This document shows positions 33,201 to 45,800 of a stretch of 64,000 nt of DNA, in pieces. How positions within the stretch are numbered: position 1 is the first letter of the stretch; every line of letters begins with the position of its first letter. The notes beneath the pieces are model-generated. The model saw only the letters and a list, made by a program, of their open reading frames with translations, did not search any database and was not told the DNA's origin. A program made the position numbers and the translations under genes. Origin of the DNA: Halicephalobus mephisto (Eukaryota > Nematoda > Chromadorea > Rhabditida > Panagrolaimidae); assembly GCA_009193035.1 (NCBI GenBank), contig SWDT01000211.1, forward strand, positions 186,001 to 250,000, read 5' to 3'.

Positions 33201-35841
33201 GGTAAAATTCCAGTTTAAATACCTTTTATTAGATATGTCATGATAATTTCAGAAGGATTTTTAGTACTCTATTGGTTAAAATTAAAAGAAAACGTTAACA
33301 AATAAGCAGAGAATTTGTTTGAAGTTTCCTTAGTTTATGGACAATAATGATGGATATATTTATCACACTTTGTAATAACCTGAAACATCCTATCCTTTGC
33401 GAAAATGCCTACATTGTCCAAAATTTCTTAAGCATTGTTTGATCGGATTTAATCTAAAACGTTTCTTAATTTTTTAACTTTCTTAAAATGCCAACTGTCT
33501 TTGAAGACGTCTAGTTTAATTGACAAACAATCTTCTACAAGATTGAGATCGGAAGATCGTGTCAATTAATCAAAAAGTTGGATATTATGGCTATGACATC
33601 AACTGTATTTCCATACATACGAAGTAAAGCATTATCTTGCTGAAATATATGACGATTCTTTTCCCCATTTCGATGAAATGAAAGCAATTTATCTTTCAAT
33701 ATCATCTGAAAGTCTGCTTTTCATCTGACTGGAAGTGAAAGCAATATCCAATTTTTCAGGATACGAAAATTTAATCTAAGCCATGACAGAACCTTCAACA
33801 CAATCTCATCTGGAAAATTCTGGTTCATCTTGAACTCAAGATTCAAAAACTAAAGAAATATTACAAGTATTTATCTTTTTTTAAGATTGCATATTGAGGT
33901 TAAACGGCATAAATTTGACTCGGAAGGTTCCGGAACTAGCTAGTCATTTGAAAGCGAATGCAAGAAGGATAGTGAACAGTCACACAAATGGATAAAAAGA
34001 AACCATACCTCGTTAATAGGAATCCTTCAAGATTTCTTATGAAAGCATTCCCCAGTAATTCGATAGGCACGTTCAAAGCTGCAATCTTCAGAACAGTGTT
34101 AAATTTAACACTCGATCTTTCCACAAACAGTGGTTTCTTTAAAAAGATTTAATGGAGATGACAAAGGTAAACTCCCTAAAGATATTCATTGTATCACAAA
34201 AATGAATAACAATACTTGTAGATAATAAGAGATATAAATAAGACACCAAGTAAGAACACAACTTAAAATCATGTATTCAACTGACTAGCTGGCACGACTT
34301 TCATACCTACTCTGGCCATTTCCGGGGAGGAATGCCAATTACAGACTGACTTGAAAATCGTGCCCTTTCTGCCGTAATTGAATAATAGTAATAAACAACT
34401 TATTAAAAACTGTAAAGAAAGAATTTATTAATTCAAATTGTATAAATATAAATATACTCAAATTTAAAACTGGAATCATATTCTTGGTTCATAAACGATT
34501 TTGTTGTAAAGATATAAAAATTCCATCATATTAGCTTCCTTCATAGTTGCAACAAAGGAATTGCCCTTCATATTCTCAGAAAGTTGCAAAAACTCCAAAT
34601 TCATTATTAGACCAATGTTTTAAAGAAAAAAGGCACATTGGATAATGGAGTCATTTACGGAAAAGGAAGATGTGGAATATATTTTTTGACCTACACGCTT
34701 TTGAGTCATAATAAGAAGCCTGAAAATATGAATCAAATATATAAACAGAAAAACAGCCCATGAACATAGAAGTAAACATGATGAATTTAGATATGAAAGA
34801 AAATGCAAATCTGTAAGGTGATGAAACACACAGAACTGATAGTAGCAAAGCAAACCTAGGAGTTATTCATTTATAGATCTAAGAAGCGAATTTGTTAGTA
34901 ACGTACTATTTTAATATAAGATTTTGAATAGCCAACTTGTCAGTCCCCAAATTTCGGTAAAATTCGTAGAAAAACCAGAATGTTGACATAAAAAGCAAAA
35001 CAATGACACCTTATATGAATATATCTTAAGAATGTCCACAAACAGACGGATTCAGTCAATTCAATTTATAAAAGGTAAAACGATAAATTCGTTGTTGAAA
35101 TGACTATTCCCCGACTCCTAATCAAAATTCATCTCGTGAGTGGATCTATTTTAAGTCATATTTACTTATTGGAGAAAGTCGATGATATCTAATACCTTCA
35201 AATGTGCAGATGAGGAAGTATACTATATCTGTGCCTATCCACCCTCGAGGTTCTGTCATTATTGTTTTTTTGATACACCGATTACATCACATTGGAAATA
35301 ACAAAGTAGTGATGAAAGCCGAAGAATACAAATGCAATCAGCACTTACACGGTCGTAAATTTGTTTTCAAAACCATATAATTCGTTTTTCATTGAATTCA
35401 ATCGATGAAATTCACACTCATGAATTTTAGTCTGAGACTTATGTTCATTTGATCATTTATAATTTTGAGCCGTCAACTGAATACTGGAGTCTCTGAATAA
35501 GGAAGTGGACAACTCTCCTAGAGTTAAAGGTTACACCCGACAGAAATGAAAGGACGGACGTTTTTGAGCACACCAAGCTTTCCATGTTTTTTTGTATGAG
35601 AAAATATCTCTTCCTAAAAGCAAGCTCAAATTTGTCTTCTCCCTCGCAAAAGCTATTTATCCGCTTCCCTGCATCTCCATAGTCATTCATTATCGCTGTG
35701 GCACTACCGGATCTCGTTTGTTTTTTTTACATATGAGACTCAGTTTCAATGTTTTTGTTTGCTTTTCGTCACCGTGTACGAGATTTCTCTTTTGGTATCA
35801 CCTCTTTTGACAGAGCATTTAGTGTCATTTTCGCTCAATCA
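30256..35841. other. Large AT-rich intergenic region, possible chemoreceptor remnants
   Basis: About 5.6 kb of strongly AT-biased DNA. Near 30890-30990 there is a dense run of TATATTA-type palindromic sequence. Several minus-strand ORFs encode hydrophobic segments resembling transmembrane helices: 31342-31121, 32909-32712 and 34853-34620. A minus-strand exon-like piece lies at about 34400-34273 (TTTACAG acceptor, then FLISCLLLLFNYGRKG, ending VVPASQLNT). These could be remains of nematode serpentine receptors, but no continuous gene can be assembled. Confidence 0.35.
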
Positions 35842-36863
35842 ATGGAAGTCAATGTCGTTCGAGTCTTTGAGGATAATGATTTTATGCGAGTCAAGGAGCT
35901 TTGCGACAATCACTCTGATTGGGATCTTGTCTACGAGAAAAAACAGAATCAAGTCTGGACCAAGGCTATGGCAGGTTCAGATTTGCTCATGATAAAGGTG
36001 AGTGCTTCATTTAATCGATTTCCCCTTCATTATAGATGCATTTATTCAGGCCCGATCAGTCTTTCCCGATGTCTCAGCTGACGTCGCCTATGATGTCCTC
36101 CATGACCCTATATATAGGCCAAAATGGGACAAATTTATGATCACCACCAAAGACATTGGTATTATCAACCCTAACAACGATATTTGTTATTATTCTCGTA
36201 AGTTGGTTGATCCATAATCGAAGTAATTCATGTGGATTTCAGTTGGAGCTTATCCTCCAATTCGGAACAGGGACTTTGTTATGCAACGTTCCTGGCTAGA
36301 TGTTGGAGATGAAAAGTACATTTGCGGCCATTCTGTCTGTCATGATGTGAGTGTTGAGGAATTTTTTCATTATTTATATTTTTTAGGATTTTCCTCCTTT
36401 GAAAGGATACATCCGCGGTACCATTCATCTGACAGCTTATTTTGTTCGAGCTTTGGGAGATCGAGCATGTCAAATAACGTATATCACCCACTCAGATCCG
36501 AAAGGTTTGAATTTAAATTTCTTGAAATAGAAAATGATGAATATTCAGGAAAACTGCCTGCTTGGCTCATCAACAGAATGACAAAGGTCGTAGGGCCAAA
36601 AGTCCTCAAAAAGCTGCATAAAGCTTGCTTGCATTATCCTTCGTGGAAAAATAAACACGATCCGGAATGGAAACCATGGATTTTCCCTCATCAACTGGTG
36701 AGAATATATCATATAAATTACTCAGAGAAATTAATTACAGCAGAATATGCCTCGGGTAAATCTCAACCAATGTCAGTACAGAGATTATCAGCAGACTGTC
36801 GTTGACGAAAGCAACATTTCGTCTGCTGAAATTAAAGAAAAGAACAGCGACAATGAAGATTGA
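35842..36863 (+). CDS. START-domain lipid-transfer protein, STARD10-like
   Basis: Six exons give about 260 residues, nearly all START domain. Conserved pieces appear in STARD10 order: NHSDWDLVYEK, VAYDVLHDPIYRPKWDKFM, PIRNRDFVMQRSWLD, FPPLKGYIRG, QITYITHSDPKGKLPAWLIN and LHKACLHYPSWKNKH, followed by an acidic Ser-rich tail that ends at 36863. STARD10 carries phosphatidylcholine and phosphatidylethanolamine between membranes. Introns are at about 35998-36050, 36191-36240, 36347-36387, 36507-36549 and 36700-36751, all short GT/AG. The start MEVNVVRVFEDNDF aligns with the family's start. Confidence 0.9.
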
Positions 36864-39800
36864 TATCTCCATACAGATCATGTCTTGCTCAAACTTGGTA
36901 TTACAGCCGGTTACAATAACCAAAATAAATTTTTCATTTACTTAGATTTAACACTTAAAGTGATAACTTTAATTTCAACATACTTTGATAGAGCTTTGAA
37001 CAGTGAATCTAATGCTACTTGAAATTTATGAAATTTTTTTAGCTGGGTTTATGGAAAATTAAATTGAAGACTTTTTTTTATCAATTCTCTAAGAAAATTT
37101 CATACCTTTACTAATACAGTGGTTATTGAGACAGCAATACATTATATGGCAGGTAAGTGAAAGAGGCTATCAAATGATTTACAAATTATTTGTATTTGTC
37201 GCTATTGATTGGACATGAAGTTTCAAGTTTGAGCTATTTCTGCCTTGATATCTCTTTATTGATTTTCGTACCATTTATCGTTTCGAATAGGGAGCAAGAT
37301 AAACATGTGGTTATAATCCTTTATCAGTTATATTCCATTATAATACTAAGGACTCTTTAGCCTTTAAGTTTTTCGAAATTATTAAAAATAAAGATCATAT
37401 TGCGAATATTATTTCTTTGAATATGTACAAAGTTTAAAATATATCAATTACTAAAGTGTATTGTAATTGGTTATGCAAAATTCACGAAATCATTCTCCAT
37501 AAGTTGTTTGCGGAACTCATTTAATTGATTGCAAAATTGAAAGAAGTTTAGTAGTTTTTTATTCTTTCATCAAATCTTCAGAAAGTAATGATGCGAAGTA
37601 GAGAAAAAGTTCAGGTGTGTGGAACAATCGTAATAAATTTTTCCTAAAAAGAAAAAAGGTCAATGTTTTTAGCAGTGATTATAGATTTTCTGCCCAGAAC
37701 TTCACAATGGTATCAAAATCATGTCTCAATTTTCACTCCGGAAGAAATTATAAAGATCAAACCAAAAACACGGTGAGAACTGATGTTTCTATAAAGTTCT
37801 GGTACTATCAGATTCACCGTTCAAAGATCTATCAAAGTGTATCGAACTTAAAGTCAACACTTGAAGTGCTAGCTCTTTACAAAAAAACTCATTCGGTTTT
37901 CAACAATTATGTGCACAATGGGTTTAAAATTTATCAATAGGAAAAGATAAATCTACGCACAAATTCTTTCAATGATGAAGATTGCTTTTCGGGAACTAAT
38001 TTCTTTATTCCAACGTTTTGATTTTGATTTATATTCAGAACTGATTGATAATCGATTTTCACGGACTCTCACTTTATTTGTGGATGGATTAATTCATTTG
38101 CTGAGTATCGGGTGCTTCCTGATTCTCTTTTTCTTTGATCAATAAGATGTTTAGGCCATTTGAGTAAACAATGACCATTGACCGTTTTCCCGAAACTTGG
38201 AGTGGAGTGGTTTGCAGAAGAAGCTATGGTTCAAAGTTATTTACTCTTCCCAACTTTGGGCGGGGATCTCAAGCGATTTCGTCCATTAATTTACAATGAT
38301 ATTAGGCGGAGATGAGGATCTATTTGTTAATGTGATGGCGTGTGCTCCTCGATCGCCCGCTGGCAAGAAAGACTGTCCTTTGTTCGACTCTGCGCAGACC
38401 CTCGATTCAGCGAAACAATTCTTAACTCTTGGCCATTTTTGCACTTGACATTTAATCTTATGTCGGCCACGCTTTGATGCGATTGAGGGGATTCGAGATT
38501 TTTCGATTTCCAAATCTTATTTCCCCAGTATTTTTTTGCCGGACAAATTGAATCTGGTTCTGCGTTTCGATCTATGAAGAAATATAATAAATGTTCTCTA
38601 ATGGCTTGATCTATCTCCGGATATTAATGGTCCGAACGAAGGTTTTGAAATTCTAAAGAATTTTGTTTTTTAACCACATTCAATTTGTTTTTTTAAAGAA
38701 ACCTGTATCTAACGAGTTTATTTCCACGGAGAAAACTTGGCTGGAATTTTGTTCCCAAAGGTGGCACAAGCAGGAATGTTCGTCCTTTATTGGGTAGTGA
38801 CTATTCCCCGTGTGTCGAGCTCTGTCTAGAGGTCGCGCTGCCTTCGAGGTCATCCACTCTTGGATGTCCTGTTTTCCTTATTTGTCTTATACAGTTCCCG
38901 ACCGTTCGGCACAGCTACAATAGATCCACGGACAATCTTGACCGTTTTTCTGTCCGCCGTGTGGACCAGCTGTTTCTTGTGTTTTTAAAAAAGATCCTTA
39001 GCTAGGTGCTTGTCCGGTTTCTGAGAGAAATCTATTCTCCTTTTTGTGTCAACAATATGACCATCAGCATTTTATTTCTTCAATTCACCGTTTCGAAGTA
39101 CTATCGACTAAAACGACTCATGGTTAATTACGTTTTTAACTAAGTAATCGGTATTCGTGGACCTTTGAATTATTTCGATTTCACCGCGCGGGAATCGTGT
39201 CTACTTGTTCCCGGGGGTTTCAATTTCTTTTTCTGTTCCGTTGAAAACCTTTTTGATAGAGAAAAATTCGCTCTTCTGTTGTTGTTTGGTCACTAGCTGT
39301 CAGCTAAATCGAGCGATGTCAGTTCAGATCATGTTATAGCCTTTGTTTGTCCTGTCTTACATTTGTGAAATGGGATTCATATTGACCCATGGTTGTTATA
39401 TGGTTTGGGGCTTTCCTTGCAAATGTCATTCTTTATAATGTCTCAAAAATGCTGTATCTTTCGCTCATACCTTTCTTCAAAATAGTCATATCACAATCAT
39501 ATTTTATAGACAGTTATAGCTCTTTGAGATCTATCATTCGAATCCTTATTTATTTCAAATTTTCTTCGTCAAAACTTATGACACCGAACTTTATTTTCTT
39601 TGAACCATTTTATATTCCATTGTTTAAGGTATTTGAAGATGAAGGGGAAGAACTTAATGTCCTAACATAGAATTATATAACTAATATTGTTCCACAATAT
39701 GAACTAAATTTTGTTCTTTAACATTCAATATTTGAAAAAATTATAACATGAATGATGTTGAGATATATACTCAAAGCAATAACTTAATCTAGAACTAATG

Positions 39801-40429
39801 AAATTGAATAGTTGCTACATCAAAAGTAGGAAACAAATTATTTGTTATAAATAAGCGACATCTTTTCAAATCTTATTAAGTCATGATCACTTTTTATATC
39901 CCAAACCCAACTGAATTCTGGAATGTTATATACCATTTAATTCATCGTCCCAAAATTTACCAAGTGTGACACCTTGTAATCGAGCATCCGAGTATTGAAC
40001 TGTAGGTAGCCCTCATTATACTCTTTCTAGGAATATTATCAGAATTTGCCTAAATAGCTTCTGAAGTTATGCATAACACAAATTTTCATTTTTTATAAGA
40101 AAAAAGTTTATCCTTGATACCATAACTTTTAAAATAGAAGACTTGAAGAAATAAGTGCTATAACTGCTCATGAAATATGACTGATATGAATATTTTGAAG
40201 AAAGTTATGAGCGAAAGATACAACCTTTGAGACATGCTCTATATCAGAACAGTAGGTGTTGAAAAGTAATTATTTCTGGTCTAGAACTTTCCCATAATAT
40301 TCTGGGTTGAAAGGCTTTGCCTTGCACCCGAGGGTATTATGATTACAACTGTACGTTCCTCCCATTTGTTTGTTCTTCCTTATCACTTTTCTCTGCGCCC
40401 ATTTCATATTACACTCGTTCAATTTTGTG
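36864..40429. other. AT-rich intergenic region with a fold-back repeat
   Basis: About 3.6 kb. A 107-codon plus-strand ORF (37617-37940) and smaller ORFs show no family features and no splice context, so I do not call them. The inverted repeat at 39438-40235 is listed separately. The last part is the FERM gene's promoter. Confidence 0.5.
39438..40235. mobile_element. Fold-back element with inverted repeat arms
   Basis: The sequence at 39438-39595, reverse-complemented, resembles 40115-40235. The best-conserved core reads ATTTTGAAGAAAG, TATGAGCGAAAGATACA and TTTGAGACAT in both arms, and weaker similarity extends through ATAACT and TGAAATA blocks. About 520 nt lie between. There is no transposase ORF. 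This fits a non-autonomous fold-back or MITE-like element. Confidence 0.6.
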
Positions 40430-42607
40430 ATGAGTTCAATTCTAGAGGAGTTAACATCTGACGTAGATTTGCCTTCGAGTGCGGTTACTACCGCTTGGCG
40501 AAAGCCCTCGATCGACGAAAAATCCGAGATGCCAGGGTTCTTCCGATCGTTGAGCCAGCGATTTCGTTCTCAGAGTACGCGTCAACCGAGGTCGAACTTG
40601 AACGCGAGAGCCGAATGTCCGAATCAACCCAGAAGCAACCAGAAAGGCTCGGCTTCACCGAAAATCGACCACAGACGCGAATGTCTCTGTAAAGTATTGC
40701 TTCTTGATGGAACTGATGTAAATATCATCGTTTCTGTAAGCTGTACTTATTGATTCTTCTTAAAAATAATTTTGCAGAAAAAAGCGTTTGGTCAAGATGT
40801 TTATGAACATGTTTTCAATTTGTTGGATGTTGATGAGAGGGATTACTTTGGACTACAATTCACCGATCATTATCATGTCCAACACTGGCTCGACCCACTG
40901 AAAAAATTGGCCAAACAGGTCCCCATCGGACCTCCTTATACATTCAGATTCAGCATTAAATTCTACTCTTCGGATCCTATGAATTTAAAAGAAGAGCTTA
41001 CTCGTTATCAGTTCTTCTTGCAACTAAAACAGGATATTCAGAGTGGGAAACTTGGTTGTCCAAAAGACATTGCTGTTGACCTCGCTGCTTATTCTCTTCA
41101 ATGTGAGTCATCTATAATAACGAAACGCATTTCAAAATATGATTTTCAGCTGAGTTTGGTGATTATAATCCTCGAGAACATGACGTTGTGTTTGTCTCTG
41201 AGTTCCGTTTCCACCCAGAGCAGGATGAGGAAATGGAAACTGCGATTCTAGAAGCTTACAAAAAGTGTAAAGGACAAACTCCAGCGACGGCCGAAATGAA
41301 CTATCTCAATAGAGTCAAGTGGCTCGACTTCTATGGGGTCGATATGCATACTGTAGAAGGCAAAGATGGCAATGAATACAAGCTTGGACTAACTCCCACA
41401 GGGATGCTTGTTTTTGACGGTACTCAAAAGATTGGTCTCTTTTTCTGGGAGAGAATCCAGAAACTTGATTTTAGAAACCGGAAACTAACACTCGTTGTTG
41501 AGGAGGACGCCGATCACTCAGTTAGTTTCATTCTTTAAAAATATCGATGAAAAAAAATTTAGATGACTGGACAAATTCAACTCCACACCTTTGTATTTGA
41601 GCTCTCCTCTCATAAGGCCTGCAAGCATCTGTGGAAGTGTGCGATCGAGCACCATACATTTTTCCGTCTCAAGTTCCATCGAGCTCCAAAGCAGAACCGC
41701 GTTCAGTTGTTTAGACTCGGAAGTACCTTCAAGTATCGAGGACGAACGGAGTACGAAAATGTCCATCGAGACAACAAACTATCAAGGAGATCGGGAAGTA
41801 CTTTCGAGAGGCGACCATCTCAAAGATACGTCCCTCGGCAGAGTTATCTCCAGAAACAGAAGTTCCGTCAAGATATGCGACAACAAGCTATTCTTGCCAA
41901 TTCTATCGCAGCGAACGACAAATCAAAGTAAAAATTTATTGACAAGCATTTCAAAAAGATTAACATTTCAGCGATACATCAAAGGTTGCTGCTTCTTCAT
42001 TGAATCAGCCAAATAACCCGTCTGCTCTACCACCAGAGACAAGATTAGATAATCTGATTGCTGGACAAAGCACAAACATCACACAACTAAACGGTTCTCC
42101 CAATGGATTCAAAAGGTATCCTCTCTCGATAGTTATTGGAGTCGAAAAAAGTCTTTCAGGATACCAGGAAACGACAAAATTCTGCTCTCATCAGGATCCA
42201 CAGCTCCTTCATCGACAGTTATCGGTTTGCAGAAGCCACCCATTCCCGGTAATCCTTCGACCTTTGGAGCGAATCCAGGATCCCATATAACTACTATTGA
42301 AATTAATGAAAAGGGTGCTAATGTTTACAACGGGACAAAGGTTAGAATTTATAAGTTTATAACAAAAAAGCCTAAAAACTAATCCTCCTTGTTCAGTCCT
42401 TGTCGTCCCAGCCAACTATGCCGCTTCAGTTTTTCGGCCAGGCTTCGAATAGAATTAATACTTGTCAAAGGTTCGCTTTTATCTTTTTATTTATTGCTTG
42501 AGTGTCTGTTTAGCGATCTGAGGGCCGACAACAGAACTACCTATATCCCGATCATGCAAACTGGACGTCCCGTCATGTCACAAAGCCGTCTGGTCACCGA
42601 GCTTTGA
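40430..42607 (+). CDS. FERM-domain protein, EPB41L5/Yurt type
   Basis: After a Ser/Arg-rich N-terminus, the FERM domain begins at [13 protein letters not shown] and follows EPB41L5 closely: [89 protein letters not shown] and [18 protein letters not shown]. The FERM-adjacent segment follows with [16 protein letters not shown] and [10 protein letters not shown] low-complexity C-terminal region ends SQSRLVTEL at 42607. Yurt/EPB41L5 proteins limit apical membrane growth by binding Crumbs and link membranes to the cytoskeleton. About seven introns of 40-55 nt are visible, e.g. after NIIVS, after YSLQ and after EDADHS. Three small exons make up the tail. An upstream in-frame Met at 40370 would add a hydrophobic stretch not seen in the family, so I start at 40430. 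Confidence 0.9.
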
Positions 42608-42873
42608 GTTTTCTATGTTAGCAGCAATCCGATGAATCACCAAAAGCTTTCATTATTTGTTAATCTAGCGTTACATAAAATAACGCATCGGCAAACTTTA
42701 TAATAACCTTCGGGTGACGGCAGTCAATTTTATCTTTAATGTTAATAAAATTTTATTTGCACCGTTTGAATGACTGAAAACCTTTGGCAAGATTGAAAAA
42801 TACATCAAGTATAACCGGAAATTACGTGAAGGTTCATTACCGTTCACTAGACCCTCATTAAGAGATCGAGAAA
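42608..42873. other. Convergent 3' region, FERM gene and cyclase
   Basis: About 265 nt between the two stops. An AATAAAA signal near 42745 probably serves the FERM transcript. No gene seen. Confidence 0.4.
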
Positions 42874-45800
42874 TTAATTCGAAGCATCGATGTCTGAGAA
42901 ACTCGCCAATTGATACTCACCGAAGTTCCTACAGATGTCCCTGGTGATAGCTTCTACCTCCTGGCGCATGTTCTGCTCCAGTTCTACCTCCGAATCACTC
43001 GCGTCCATTGGAAGGAAGTCTGAATCCGCTCCAACAGCGGATTTTTCTTTCGCATTCTCCGGTATTGTTAGAGGTAGAAGTCTCTCCTCAACGTCACTAG
43101 CAAACTCGTACTCGTTTTCATAGCCGATTGAATGGACTGATTTCCACCGAAGTTTGTCAAACATTGTAGAAGAGGCTAATGATGAGCAATTACTATCAAT
43201 ATCAGCTTCATTACCTGCATCAATCGGTCTCGGCATCCGCCTATTCAAGAATCTCTCTGTGTTCTTTCTAGAACCTTTCTCTTCATCTTGATCCTTCTTT
43301 GATCTGGTGTTAAAGCCTCGAAGAACGTTTTTGAGCTCCTCCAATCTACAAAATTTGCATATAAATTAGTTTTTACTAGAATCCAACCTGGAAGATGTGA
43401 TCATCTCGGAATCGGAGCATGCTCCTTCACTTTCTGCGTTATCATATTCTGTGTGACAAGCACTACTTAATTCTCTCTTGGTGTCACCATTAATACTCTT
43501 TGAAGAAGTAGAAAACGCCCCATAACTCGTAGGAAAAGGTTTCTCTGGTAGGTTTGCATCAAATCCTTCAACATTGGCTAACTCCATGAGCATTCTGTCA
43601 ACCCGTTTAGCTGCTGCATTCAATCGATCTAGGGCTGCAGTACTTCCTTCTCCACTTTGTTGAAGGGAGAGATCTGAATTCAGAGACGTTCTACTGCTGT
43701 ACCAATTCGGTACTTTCGGGCCATTCCTTGATAAAGATGGTCTGAATCGCTTTCTTCTCATCTTAGATGAATGATTGGCAGATCCTTCTCGGAGATCCGT
43801 TTCAGAGAAATCGGAATACTGTTTAGCTCTATCACCCTTGTATGAGATTGATTTTGATGATGGCCAGAATCGTCGATCACTCTCTGGGCTGACATTATTG
43901 TTAATAGCCGAATTATTCCGTTTCTTTTGCAACTTTTCATACATCAACGATTCCGGAGTAATCCATTCAATTTCCGAATCTGACTCCACACTAACATCGA
44001 TGGAGTACATATCGGAAGACATGGATGAGTTCATTGAAGTAAACATCTCGAGTGGGTTATGAGCAGTAACTCCCACAGCAGTAGCATTTGCCGGAAGGTT
44101 ATTGATGATGTGCTGAGGATCGTGAGGAGGACAGGAAGATGAAGAGTTGTCTATCTGGATACTTGTGGATTGCGTCATCTCTTCTTGGATGTGAATGACA
44201 TCTTCACTCTCATCTATACTGTTCCCAATACTGATTTCACGAAGTTTTGAATTGATTGGCTTATGTCTCATCAAGAGACTATCAGCGAAAACATATCCAG
44301 TCAATCTCGGAGTTACAGTGAGCAAATGATCGTGAGCAAAGTTGTAATTTCTTGGCCGAAGAGCAAGATAAATCTCTTCAGAAACAACAATGCCGTAGTC
44401 AACAGCCGAATTCATCAGCTGAACGGCTCTTATACATGGCAGTCCAATGACTTCATATCTTGGACGTTCTCCACCAATAACAACTGAAAGAGCACTTCCG
44501 CAATCAATTCCAATAACAACTTCCATTCCTTCATCTTCAATCATTTGCTTCGCTGTCAAGGCGAAATTAGTTAACGAAGCCAAGAGATCACCGATTGTAA
44601 ATGGAGTATCATGGATCTGAAAGTATTAAGCATTACAATCTCTTAAAAACCATAACTTACATTTCTTGTTATCTCTGGAAGGACTCCAACGGCAGCTGTA
44701 TAGACACAATGAGAGCTTCTTACTTTTTCAATACCAGGGAAAGATTCTAACAGCTTATCTAACTGATAAATTGTCTGATTCAAACGATTCATCCCAATCT
44801 CTCCTTTCCATTCGGATGGATGTCCTATTTGAGCAGAGAGGACACCAACACTGTGGCATAGATGACAGTAAGGATCTGTTCTATTCACAAAGCTATAAGC
44901 GATGTGATGTGGCAAGATGTTGAGTAAAATCTTCTCATTTACATGCTCGAACCATTCAAGATGTCTTGCCTCTTCGACTGATCTCATCAGAGAAAGGAAA
45001 TCAAGGCGAATTATCCTTTCATTCCTTCTGGCTTGGAAGTAGATCACGAAGGCTAGAGCAATAAGACCAATTATCAGATCGAATTCGATTCTCCAACCAG
45101 CAATTATGGAATAGTTGATATAAAGATCTGAATGAGTCAAGAATATCTGAACGGAATAAATAGCGATGCCTCCGAACAAGGTAATCAAAAGACAGATGGA
45201 ACTGTATTTGACGAATATTGTAGTTGAAATCATCCATAGGACACAAGAGACGATGGAATAGAATACATTATGACACACCGTACTTGCATTGTAAGGAGGA
45301 CAAGAAAACGCGTTCACCACACCGCAGATAAACAGAAGCGTAATAATTAACAAAATGGATACAGTATGTCCAACGGCAGTTCTGGTTATGAAGTAGCAGA
45401 AACTCTGAAAAGTAATATTGGGCAATGATGACAATGGAATACACATACCTCAAAGTAGTTGATATAAAGCATGAGTAAGATGATGAACATAGCAGCAAGA
45501 GTAATAATAATCAGAGCTAGAGTTACAATCAGTCTTGGCATAACGAGGATTTGATAGAGGCCATAGATGACGAGGAAGAAGATACTAATGGCTAGTGCTG
45601 GGATGAACCACCTATCAATGACGAGGTGAAAACTTCTTTCAAGGGCTTTGTCGTTGAAGCGAAGAGTCCAAGTATTAATGATTGCATCCTCTTCCTCTGA
45701 CTCGTCGATCTTCTCGTCAAGGTTATTTACTATCTTCCTAAACATTAAAATTTTTACTCTCCTTACTATTCTGAACTTGCTTTTTCCTTCTTCCTTGGAA

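Noticed and set aside
37617..37940. Plus-strand ORF of 107 codons, checked as a possible transposase remnant
   Set aside because: No DDE-type or other transposase motif; composition fits a chance ORF in AT-rich DNA.
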